NCBI GenBank assembly: GCA_907165275.2
Contig: OU015663.1
Location: 818,501-882,500, forward strand
Reading direction: 5' to 3'
Length of the DNA: 64,000 bases
Source: Zygaena filipendulae
Taxonomy: Eukaryota; Arthropoda; Insecta; Lepidoptera; Zygaenidae
The notes under the pieces are model-generated. The model searched no databases. It saw only the letters and a list, made by a program, of their open reading frames with translations, and was not told the origin of the DNA. The position numbers were made by a program, and so were the translations under genes. Numbering within the stretch: position 1 is the first letter of the stretch; each line of letters opens with the position of its first letter. Below, piece by piece: positions 56,172 to 64,000 of the stretch.

Positions 56172-56234
56172 TATAGTGTCTCAAAAAAGTCTTGATTTAA
56201 AGTTTTAATATAATATTTCTTTTGAGACACTATA
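56172..56234. mobile_element. 63-bp mini-element with TGTCTC ends and TA flanks
   Basis: TATAGTGTCTCAAAA mirrored by TTTTGAGACACTATA. TA on both sides fits Tc1/mariner target duplication. Confidence 0.58.
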
Positions 56235-56370
56235 TTAAATAATATAATAAGAGAGACAAGTTATCCATAAAATTTAACGCTTGCAATCAAATTTACGGTA
56301 GATACGGGTGTCTTATTGAACATATCGTGTAAGTACTCAAGTTGTTCAACTCAAAAAAGTTGCCTAAAAC

Positions 56371-56632
56371 GTTTATTGCACCTTACAATTTGTCAAACAC
56401 CAATTTAGGAAATCGGAAGGTGTAATCGAATTTAGAACAGTTGGTTCCGATTTAGGATCGGCGAGTGAGAGAGAGAGCGAGTGATCACACTACATTAGAA
56501 TGTACCCTGGAGTGGTCGATTTAGGGTACAATTTTGGTGTAGTGTGATCACTCGCTCTCTCTCTCTCACTCACTGATCCTAAATTGTATCCGATTTAGAT
56601 TTCCTAAATTGGCTGTAGTGTAATAAGCCCCC
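56371..56632. mobile_element. GAGA-rich palindromic element, copy 2
   Basis: Shorter relative of 37062-37444: GCGAGTGAGAGAGAGAGCG and its inverse around GATCACACTAC, with the end GTGTAATAAGCCC. Confidence 0.75.
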
Positions 56633-57607
56633 AACTGATGTTTTATATTAATATACCTTAATCTGATCTGTATCACTACGTACGAACTCAGTTTTGCGTA
56701 AAAAGAAAACTTACTATCAATTTTCAACATCAATACCGAAATTTCCTTTTGGAGCTTAATTAACAGCTGAATTTTACTATATTAAATAATTACTATGTCT
56801 ATATCTAAAGCAGCAATGTCACTATTCTTAGTTATTTACATTTTCTTAAATTTATACCTACCTGTTTATAATTAATTTACCTGTTTTAATTAGCGGTTTT
56901 AATTTTAAGCATGCTAGGGAGATAAGTAAAAAAATTGTAGTCGGACTTCTGTTTTATTAACACGTCTGTTTTATGTTCGTTAAGACATGTTCGTTTCTAA
57001 ATAAATAAATAAAAAATAATAATAATAAAAAAAATTGCTGAAAGAAAAAGTTATGCCCTATCTATCGCCATTATAAATGGGCAATCAGCCCGCGCGGTGC
57101 TCGTGATTAAACAAGATAAAAGCCTGCCGGTTTCGGGTTTAAACCCAAGCACCGGGTTTGCCCATCTACGAGTATAATCGTAATGAATACAGCGCGTATT
57201 ACGCTCGCTGTTTACGAACAAAAAACCGGCGAACAATATCAAAATTTAAACCACCCTTTCGTAGGTCATTTAACAGCAATAATGGCTGTCTAGTGTCTAA
57301 TGCATCATTTCCACTTCGCCCATACGAAACAATTACGTCATTTACCGCAACGGTTTACTACATTTTATGCAAATTAAACACGTTACACGACCGGTGTACG
57401 CTTTTAATGATAATGTCCGGGCATTATATCAGCTCCCGGTGAGATGTGCGGATGCCACTTACTTGTATATACGGGTTAGAGCGTTGTATTGTTAGCAAGT
57501 CCGGACAATGCCCGCGGGGTGGATCAAGGAACGTCTTCGTGAGTGGGCTGTTGTGATAAGTTCGCAGAGGGTGGGTTTGAGTCAATATGTTTTATGATTA
57601 CGTAATA
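56633..57607. other. Unrecognised intergenic DNA
   Basis: AAT/AAAT runs near 57000-57030. A 94-codon open stretch at 57158-57442 has no motif I recognise. GC-richer around 57480-57580. Confidence 0.4.
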
Positions 57608-57903
57608 CTAGCTTCACCCGCAGTTTCACCCGCAGAAATTACGGAGATCCCGCAGGGATTCCGGAATACAAAGTACCCTATGCCCTTTGCTGTACCCTGA
57701 CAATGTGTATGTAAAATTTCGCACGATTTCATCGGCGTTAATTTCGGAGTTCCCTCAGTCCGGGATGAAAAGTAGTCTATGTCCTTCTCTGTATCTCTGA
57801 CAACTTTTGTACAAAATTTCATAAGGATCGGTTGAGCCGTTAAGGCGTGAAAGCGTAACAGACAGACAGACAGTCACTTTCGCATTTATAATATTAGTAG
57901 GGA
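57608..57903 (-). mobile_element. Composite Helitron-like copy, head type A
   Basis: CTAGCTTCACCCGCAG to TTATAATATTAGTAGGGA followed by T. Two 3' modules and ACAGACAGACAGTCAC are present. Confidence 0.68.
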
Positions 57904-57906
57904 TAT

Positions 57907-57935
57907 CCAACGTAAGGGAGAGTCCCTTACGTTGG
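57907..57935. other. 12-bp perfect hairpin
   Basis: CCAACGTAAGGG, a 5-base loop, CCCTTACGTTGG, immediately outside the head end of a Helitron-like copy. Confidence 0.6.
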
Positions 57936-58114
57936 AACGTAACTTAAACTTTTTATAAGCTTTCAACTCGTTTATCATGTCGTTCCATTGCTCCATTAAA
58001 ATCTGAAAGACGACAAAACTTTCATACAAAAATCACATGAAACTCCACCTAAAGATGAGTTTACTTCTACGTAGTAGTAGTTTTTGGACTACTTTTTATC
58101 TTATATAAAATATA

Positions 58115-58372
58115 AAATTCTCGTGTCACAATGTTCGTTTCCATACTCCTCTGAAACGGCTTGACCGATTCTCATGAAATTTTATATGCATATTCAGTAG
58201 GTCTGAGAATCGGCTACTATCTATTTTTCGTCCCGGAATTCCCGCGGGAACTCCGGAACTCACGTGGGTGACACCGCGGGGCGCAGCTATCTCTGGACCT
58301 ACTGAACCGATTTTGAAAATTCTTTCACTTATAGGAAGCTACAGTGATCCTGAGTGACATAAGGTGACATAA
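58115..58372 (+). mobile_element. Helitron-like copy type D joined to a type C fragment
   Basis: ATTCTCGTGTCACAATG head and GGGGCGCAGCTAT end near 58290, then TCTCTGGACCTACTGAACCG and a type C core without a head. Confidence 0.58.
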
Positions 58373-58387
58373 GATTTTTTTTTCAAT

Positions 58388-58482
58388 AATAAGTGTCTAT
58401 TATTTCTTTTTTATTATCTAACTGACGGACTAAAAAGAATTTTTATTTTTATACCTTGTCATCATGCTCATTATAATAAAAA
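58388..58482. mobile_element. CRE-element right-end fragment, copy 10
   Basis: AAGTGTCTATTATTTC and AACTGACGGACTAA. No CRE. It lies just upstream of the CR1-like insertion. Confidence 0.58.
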
Positions 58483-58574
58483 GTTGATTTGGAAATAGTG
58501 AAAACTTATAACTAGTTTACATTTTTTAAATACTATACATTACAATACATACCAAAAAACTTATTAAGTATGGT

Positions 58575-58586
58575 TACTAAATATTA
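58575..58586. repeat. Left candidate target-site duplication of the CR1-like element
   Basis: TACTAAATATTA, repeated perfectly at 63530-63541 right after the tandem-repeat tail. The sequence is AT-rich, so a chance match cannot be fully excluded. Confidence 0.7.
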
Positions 58587-58665
58587 AACTAGAAACTACC
58601 CGACACTTATTGTGATACAAGTCTTTGGCTTATTTTTTGGTATAATTTCACACTTAAAGTAAACA

Positions 58666-60348
58666 ATGACGACCCGTAAGGCTTTAGCTCGCCAGGAGGA
58701 GTCTAAGCTTCAACTGGTTTTGCAGGAATTAAGGGTTTCCAAGGACTTGTGTGCACAACTTAACAGTGAAAGAGAAGATAATGAAAGGGAACTTTTGCAA
58801 TTAATCAATAGTAATACCAAATTGAAAACATAAATGACTGCTTTATATTCGAAATACACTTGTATTGTTGAGGAGCGGGACCATCTCCAAAATATAGTAG
58901 ATAAGTTTGACCGATGCAGTGATGAGTATGAGCAAACATTGAGAAGGACATCTACACTGGAGCAGGAGCTTCGCGAGGCCCATCTTCACATCTCCGACTT
59001 AGAAGAGGCTGCTCTGAATATCACTGTGCGGCAAAATGATAGCTTATTTCATGAATTGGTGGAGATTGCCCCGCAGTTAGTTTCTGCTACAAAAAGTAAT
59101 CCAATCACCACTATAGATCTCACAAAAGATGAGACAATAACAACCTCTAAACACTCAACTGATTTGTTATATTGTAGCAGGAACAAACTCAAAAAATATA
59201 TAAAAATAAACAGGTACATTAAAAAAACTCAAAAATTAATTAAAAGTCATAAATCTGTATCCTTGTATGCAAAGGCAAGTAAAGAAAAAATAACATTATT
59301 AGACCATTTAGAAATATGTACCAATAAATTACAAAATAGTAGGTTACAGCATGAAGTTGACACACAAAAACTACAATTAAAGATTCAGCAACTGACAGAC
59401 TCCTTAACATCCATCAATAAAAAATATGAAACTTCTCAACAGGTGATCAGGGAGTACTCTAATGCAGTGAACAACCTTTTAAAACCATCAAACTGTAATA
59501 CAGAACACATTAACTCAAAAGTTAACAATAATTCATTTAGTTGTGTTTGCTCTAGTCATTCACAGCAGACGAGTGAACCCTCTTCCCAACCTACTATTTC
59601 AATGCAGGACAGCTTGAATGCCTGTTCTCAGCAGTCTTTAAGTTCTTTGCAAAATACTATTATGTTCAGCGATGACATTGGAAGAAATATGGGCTCAATA
59701 CTAAACTCTCAATTCAAGGGACATTCTATTTTTAATAATTGTTCACCATCAGCATGTTTTGATGTCATAATGAATAAAATATTAAAATGTAATCTCAAAG
59801 CTTACACAAATTTAATTATTTTTGTGCAAAATAGGGGAAATGTGGGTAAAAAAGACCTTATTAAATATTGTAATTATTTGTTAAGTTCCAACTTAAAAAA
59901 GGTAATTTTGTTTACATTCCCCTACTGTAGGACGTTGCCAGAAGCAGAAAATAATATTAGATATAAGCTTAATGAATATCTATACACTATTTCAAAATAC
60001 AAGGATAAGTTCCATATAATCGACACTAACACTTTTGTTAGTAATAAATATAATTATTTGACAAAAGGTAGTTATTACCTTTCTCATAGTTTTAAGCGAC
60101 AGGTAGCAGTTGCGCTATCATATTATTTTGAAATCTTAGCCAAGAACTTGGCTAGTAATTATTCTTCTTCTATTGAGCAGTTATATGACATTGGTAACAA
60201 TGACATTATGTATAGTAATAACTTTGACATACAATTAACACCTAACAATTTTGACATGCAAAATGATAATTTATTGACATCTAATCCTGACATACAATAT
60301 GATGATAATTTATTGACATCACAATTAATTCAAAATAATTTAAATTAA
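58666..60348 (+). pseudogene. CR1-like ORF1, coiled-coil plus SGNH-like protein, split by one in-frame stop
   Basis: A 561-codon frame starting MTTRKALARQEE at 58666, interrupted only by TAA at 58831-58833. The codon after it is an ATG, so a 504-residue protein could still start at 58834. Residues before and after the stop are the same Glu/Leu/Lys-rich coiled coil, which supports a nonsense mutation rather than two genes. A second coiled stretch lies at about 59340-59460. From about 59668 the sequence resembles the SGNH-hydrolase-like part of CR1/L2 ORF1 proteins: a block SDDIGRNMG where GDS-like residues would sit, a middle LIIFVQNRGNVGKKDL, and a last block GSYYLSHSFKRQ in the position of the Asp-x-x-His block. 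The catalytic Ser and His do not appear conserved, so esterase activity is doubtful. The C-terminus repeats a DIQ/NLLTS unit. The likely role is RNA or membrane association during retrotransposition (inference). Confidence 0.82.
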
Positions 60349-60396
60349 ATAATAAGACAACAGAGATGACCTCTGGCACTAATCTAATTATCTGAC

Positions 60397-63291
60397 ATGA
60401 CAAATGATTATTATTGTTTGAAAGGGAGTCCAAAGAAAAAGCATACTTCAAATGTTCATTGTATTAACCTGGTGCATCAAAATATATATTGTTTGACAGC
60501 AGGCAAGCAGCTGGAGCTGGAATTATTCATGAATTCGGAGAGTATTAGTATTATGTGTATTACAGAACACTGGTTAAGGGGGCATCAGCTCATGTTTAAT
60601 TTCAGTAATCACCGGGTTGGTAGCTCATTCTGCAGAGTGAATGCAATACATGGGGGGTCGTTAATATTTATAAATAAAAACCTTAAATTTAAAGAAAGGA
60701 AGGATATTGTATCTCTCTCTGTAGAATGTGTAATTGAGCTTGCCTGTGTACAATTAGAGCAATTCATTGTTGTTTGTGTATATAGACCTCCTTCTGGCGA
60801 TTACACTTATTTTTCAGAAATTATGGATGTTGTTTTATGCAAGTTAAGTAATACTGGTAAGAAGTTATTTGTATGTGGAGATTTTAATATTAACATTCTA
60901 GAAAAAACATCCTTGTCTTGTAATATTCTAAATTTATTCAAATCTCACAATCTTTTAAATTTATTTATGGAGCCTACTAGGATATGCACTACTACGTCAA
61001 CCTGTTTGGATAATATTTATAGTGATGTAGTTCCCAAACACAAGAATATTATTAACAAATTAGACTCTGACCACTCTGGTCAGTTAATAAATTTTGAAAT
61101 AATAAAAAACCATGAAACTAAAAGGAAAATTAATTATGTGCCGGTAACTACTGATCGCTTGGAGCGAATGCGGGTAGAACTGATTAATAACTTATCTTTT
61201 ACACAGTCAAACTCAGATTCTAATTCCTTATATAATTCTTTCTTTCAAACGTTTCATCATCATTATAACTCAATATTTAGTTCCAAGGTGATCACAGTTA
61301 CCAACAGTCCAGCCTTTAGCGAATGGGCAACAGTAGGAATACACAAAAGTAGGCAAGTGTTATATGGGTTATACTATGAAAGGCAGTTCAATCATAGTGA
61401 AGAGTTTAAAGAGTATGTAAAATCATATTCAAAAATTTTCAAATCAGTTTGCATGTTATGTAAGTCCCATTTTATTAGTTCAAAGATCAAAAATAGTAAT
61501 GATAAAATTAAAGCCACATGGAAAGTAATTAATGAAGAAACTGGTAAAGCTAAATTTGGTGACACTAACTTTAAGCTATGTGTTAATGGTAAAATCATTC
61601 AGTCAGATTTGGAAGTCGCGAATGAGTTTGAAAGCTTCTTCGCTAAAATACCCGTTTCTTTAACCAGCACTTTAGGCTCTTCCACCCCCGTTGCAGAGTC
61701 ACTTCTTAAGGAAAATGTTCCAGAATGTTCTAATGAATTCAGTTTTAGCCATGTAAGTGTATATGATATCTTCAAGATGTTTAAGACAATAAATCTTAAA
61801 AAAACAGCTGATCTGTGGGGGATTTCTGTTACTATTATAAGTTCATTAATTGATATTATTGCACTAGATTTAGTTGATATATTTAATAAATGTATAGACT
61901 GTGGTGTGTTTCCTGACCAAATGAAATATAGTAAAATAACACCTTTGTTTAAAACAGGTAGTACAACAGACCCTACTAACTTTAGACCAATTTCAGTACT
62001 ACCCACATTTAGTAAAATATTTGAAAAGCTTATACTTAGCCAACTACTCGCATACTTTAATAAAAACGACTTGCTGCATCATAAACAGTTCGGTTTTACT
62101 CGTGGTCGCTCTACAACTGATGCAGGAATTAAATTAATTGAAAATATTTTTGAGGCCTGGAAGGAGTCACGTGATGCTTATGGAGTGTTTTGTGATTTAT
62201 CCAAGGCCTTTGATTGTGTTGAGCATATAACTTTGGTCAGGAAACTACACTATTACGGAATACGAGGTGTAGCTTTGGATCTTCTTACTTCGTACTTGAG
62301 TGATAGGATCCAAAGGGTTGATGTCAACGGAAAACGATCACATGGTTCTGCCGTGGTAATGGGAGTACCCCAAGGATCTATATTAGGACCATTCCTGTTC
62401 CTTGTTTATATAAATGACTTACCTTATCTAGTGAGGGACAACCATGAGATAGTATTGTTTGCAGATGATACATCTTTAGTGTTTAAGGTTAATAGACTGC
62501 AATCGGCTGTATACGATGTGAACAATGCTCTCTCTAAAATAGTACACTGGTTTAATGCTAATAACTTATTACTAAACCGTGATAAAACCAAATGTATAAG
62601 ATTTGTGACCAAAAATGTTAAACAAGTAAAAACCAGATTACTGATTAATAATGAGGATTTGGAAATGGTCGATGAAACTGTCTTTCTAGGTATAACATTA
62701 GATGCAAAATTACAATGGGGCCCACATATAAAAAAGTTATCAGGTAGATTAAGCTCGGCGGCTTATGCTGTCAAGAAAATCCGTCAACTTACTGATATTA
62801 ATACCGCGCGTTTAGTTTATTTTAGTTATTTCCACAGCATTATGTCATACGGCATACTGCTGTGGGGTAGTGCCGCGGATATCGATTCTGTATTCGTGTT
62901 GCAGAAACGAGCCATTCGCGCAATCTATAAGTTGGGCCCTCGGGATTCACTGAGAACTAAATTCAGCGAGTTTAAAATAATGACTGTACATTCTCAGTAT
63001 ATATACGAGAATTTATTATATGTTCACAAAAATTTAGGCAACTTTAAGAAAAACAGTGATCTACATAATCTTAACTTAAGAAATAAAGATAAACTCGTTG
63101 TGCCTAAGACTAGGCTCCATAAAATTTCTAAGTCATTTAAAGGACAATGTATACGCTTTTACAACAAACTCCCAAACGATGTAATTAATTTGTCAATTAA
63201 TAAATTCAAGACGCTTATTAAACACAGATTATGCGATAAAGCATATTATCGTGTAGTAGACTATTTAAATGATACAGACGTTTGGGAATGA
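60397..63291 (+). CDS. CR1-like ORF2, apurinic-type endonuclease and reverse transcriptase (964 aa)
   Basis: Makes the nick and copies the element RNA at the target. The endonuclease is N-terminal: LVHQNIYCL (Asn), CITEHWL (Glu), GGSLIFINKN, VVCVYRPPSGDY, FVCGDFNINIL (Asp, Asn), TCLDNIYSD and LDSDHSGQLINF (Asp-His). RT blocks follow: SKITPLFKTG, TNFRPISVLPTFSKIFEK, QFGFTRGRSTTDAG, VFCDLSKAFDCVEH, GVPQGSILGPFLFLVYINDL (near 62370), VLFADDTSLVF (FADD near 62460) and FLGITLDAKLQW. A basic C-terminal region ends KHRLCDKAYYRVVDYL. There is no RNase H. Every catalytic motif I expect is present and the frame is uninterrupted, so this protein may be active even though ORF1 is broken. It starts 48 bases after the ORF1 stop. 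Confidence 0.93.
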   Translation: MTNDYYCLKGSPKKKHTSNVHCINLVHQNIYCLTAGKQLELELFMNSESISIMCITEHWLRGHQLMFNFSNHRVGSSFCRVNAIHGGSLIFINKNLKFKERKDIVSLSVECVIELACVQLEQFIVVCVYRPPSGDYTYFSEIMDVVLCKLSNTGKKLFVCGDFNINILEKTSLSCNILNLFKSHNLLNLFMEPTRICTTTSTCLDNIYSDVVPKHKNIINKLDSDHSGQLINFEIIKNHETKRKINYVPVTTDRLERMRVELINNLSFTQSNSDSNSLYNSFFQTFHHHYNSIFSSKVITVTNSPAFSEWATVGIHKSRQVLYGLYYERQFNHSEEFKEYVKSYSKIFKSVCMLCKSHFISSKIKNSNDKIKATWKVINEETGKAKFGDTNFKLCVNGKIIQSDLEVANEFESFFAKIPVSLTSTLGSSTPVAESLLKENVPECSNEFSFSHVSVYDIFKMFKTINLKKTADLWGISVTIISSLIDIIALDLVDIFNKCIDCGVFPDQMKYSKITPLFKTGSTTDPTNFRPISVLPTFSKIFEKLILSQLLAYFNKNDLLHHKQFGFTRGRSTTDAGIKLIENIFEAWKESRDAYGVFCDLSKAFDCVEHITLVRKLHYYGIRGVALDLLTSYLSDRIQRVDVNGKRSHGSAVVMGVPQGSILGPFLFLVYINDLPYLVRDNHEIVLFADDTSLVFKVNRLQSAVYDVNNALSKIVHWFNANNLLLNRDKTKCIRFVTKNVKQVKTRLLINNEDLEMVDETVFLGITLDAKLQWGPHIKKLSGRLSSAAYAVKKIRQLTDINTARLVYFSYFHSIMSYGILLWGSAADIDSVFVLQKRAIRAIYKLGPRDSLRTKFSEFKIMTVHSQYIYENLLYVHKNLGNFKKNSDLHNLNLRNKDKLVVPKTRLHKISKSFKGQCIRFYNKLPNDVINLSINKFKTLIKHRLCDKAYYRVVDYLNDTDVWE

Positions 63292-63379
63292 ATTGCTCTA
63301 TCCAATTACAATTTTTTGTTCTCCTAGTTTATTATTAAGATTAATTATTAAGATTAAGTAAGATCATTTAAAGACAGCC

Positions 63380-63411
63380 CTGCTGAGTTTCTTGTCAGTT
63401 CTTCTCAGCAG
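63380..63411 (+). other. 3' UTR stem-loop of the CR1-like element
   Basis: CTGCTGAG (63380-63387) pairs with CTCAGCAG (63404-63411) across a 16-base loop. 3' stem-loops are recognition sites for the RT in CR1/L2-type LINEs (known for the group). That this one has the role is inference. Confidence 0.6.
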
Positions 63412-63491
63412 AGGACGTATTCCGAACTGACGGTAATTTATAGTTTTAAGAACCTGCTGACGATTACAAGTGATTGTAACCGATCCTAAGT

Positions 63492-63529
63492 AATAAAGAG
63501 CTTTTGAATTTTGAATTTTGAATTTTATG
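63492..63529 (+). terminator. AATAAA and TTTTGAA tandem tail of the CR1-like element
   Basis: AATAAA at 63492 is followed by about three copies of TTTTGAA and then TTTTATG, directly before the target duplication. A short tandem repeat in place of poly-A is the usual CR1-group ending. Confidence 0.75.
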
Positions 63530-63541
63530 TACTAAATATTA
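63530..63541. repeat. Right candidate target-site duplication of the CR1-like element
   Basis: TACTAAATATTA, identical to 58575-58586. Confidence 0.7.
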
Positions 63542-63912
63542 TGTATACTTAATTCAGTACAAAAAAGATGTATTGAAACACACGTATTGTGTCATAAGTG
63601 TGTCACCTACTTTCTGATATAATGAACCATGTTCTATATACATTGTATTGTGCTTTCAGGGAATTTCCCATTCTGTTGATGAATAATGAATTCTAGACCA
63701 GTTAAATACTTGAGTCTGTGAAATGAAATGATGGAACAAAAAATCATCACTTTTAATTTATAGGTCACAGAGCACTGGAGCAGGTAGAGGTAGAAAAAAA
63801 AGTTGCAGGTTCTTTATAATTAGAAGCATAATAAATGATAGAGAAAAAAATAGAGTCATACTAAGAAAATTTACCAAAAATTCGTAAGCAAATGTTGAAT
63901 ATTAGATTGTAA
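63542..63912. other. Unrecognised DNA right of the CR1-like element
   Basis: No feature supported. Confidence 0.4.
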
Positions 63913-64000
63913 CTAGTTGACCCGCGCGGTTTCACCCGCGGTTATTTCAGAGTTCCCGCGGGAATTCCGGGAGTACCCTATGTACTCAGGATCACGTAGA
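63913..64000 (-). mobile_element. Helitron-like copy running off the window
   Basis: CTAGTTGACCCGCGCGG at 63913, followed by GGAGTTCCCGCGGGAATTC-type sequence to the end. Confidence 0.6.

Larger units (their letters stand above)
58587..63529 (+). mobile_element. Full-length non-LTR retrotransposon, CR1-like (coiled-coil ORF1, EN-RT ORF2)
   Basis: About 4.94 kb. Both ends are marked by the same 12 bases, TACTAAATATTA, at 58575-58586 and 63530-63541, read as a target-site duplication. The order is a 79-bp 5' UTR, ORF1 split by a stop, a 48-bp spacer, an intact ORF2 (endonuclease and reverse transcriptase, no RNase H), and a 238-bp 3' UTR with a stem-loop, an AATAAA and a TTTTGAA-repeat end. 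A coiled-coil ORF1 with an SGNH-esterase-like part, an ORF2 without RNase H and a short tandem-repeat tail rather than poly-A fit the CR1 superfamily (CR1/Daphne-type). The clade is inference. CR1 elements are often 5' truncated, so a full-length copy is notable. Confidence 0.9.

Noticed and set aside
58587..58620. DPE promoter at the start of the CR1-like element
   Set aside because: Positions +28 to +32 read GATAC, which does not fit RGWYV.
1..64000. LTR retrotransposon, endogenous virus or toxin gene
   Set aside because: No gag-protease-integrase order, no paired LTRs, no viral structural motif and no toxin-like secreted peptide could be seen in any frame.

Overview
The window looks like intergenic nuclear DNA from a moth or butterfly (Lepidoptera). 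It is AT-rich and intron-poor in signal. No complete host protein-coding gene can be supported. Almost everything recognisable is a transposable element or its debris, and several repeat types (the CAGCTAGT-ended short elements, the CCCCCTATGACATAAAA-tailed retroelement ends, the GAAGTCGGTTAAAAA tail) are ones I associate with Lepidoptera. I see no bacterial, plasmid, CRISPR or viral gene.

Two full-length non-LTR retrotransposons carry the only long reading frames. The first spans 12389-17555, is bounded by a perfect 14-bp target-site duplication and ends in a poly-A. Its ORF1 is a three-zinc-knuckle gag-like protein. Its ORF2 carries endonuclease, reverse transcriptase and RNase H (I-group-like), overlaps ORF1 through a TAATG junction, and is broken by one single-base frameshift near 15340. 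The second spans about 58587-63529, has a 12-bp candidate target-site duplication, a coiled-coil ORF1 split by one in-frame TAA, an intact 964-residue endonuclease/reverse transcriptase ORF2 without RNase H, and a short TTTTGAA repeat tail (CR1-like). Both look like recent insertions that are each one or a few mutations from intact.

The space between them is a mosaic of short non-autonomous elements. (1) About 35 copies of a short element run from TC to CTAG with a CCGCGG hairpin just before the end, inserted between A and T; this is Helitron-like architecture. The copies share one 3' half but carry at least five different 5' halves. (2) Six copies belong to a terminal-inverted-repeat (TIR) element, GGACRYAGATAAGCAATA, with 4-bp target duplications. 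(3) Ten copies belong to a ~310-bp inverted-repeat element whose centre carries a pair of TGACGTCA (CRE) palindromes. (4) Several lower-copy palindromic elements lie at 1.9, 4.8/39.2/53.7, 18.2, 20.9, 26.7, 30.5, 37.1/56.4, 45.5, 49.7/56.2 and 54.4 kb. (5) tRNA-promoter SINE-like units lie at 8.7 and 11.1 kb.

Two long palindromes stand out from the background: arms of about 830 bp at 31885-33822, with a G27/C22 homopolymer and Helitron pieces inside both arms, and arms of about 270 bp at 8061-8627. Either would fold into a long double-stranded RNA if transcribed. Layout: 1-12.3 kb old repeats and the 8-kb palindrome; 12.4-17.6 kb first retrotransposon; 17.6-31.8 kb sparse repeats and unrecognised AT-rich DNA; 31.9-33.8 kb large palindrome; 34-58.5 kb dense nested short elements; 58.6-63.5 kb second retrotransposon; the window ends inside another Helitron-like copy. 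All element boundaries are read by eye and may be off by a few to about 20 bases unless a target duplication is stated.
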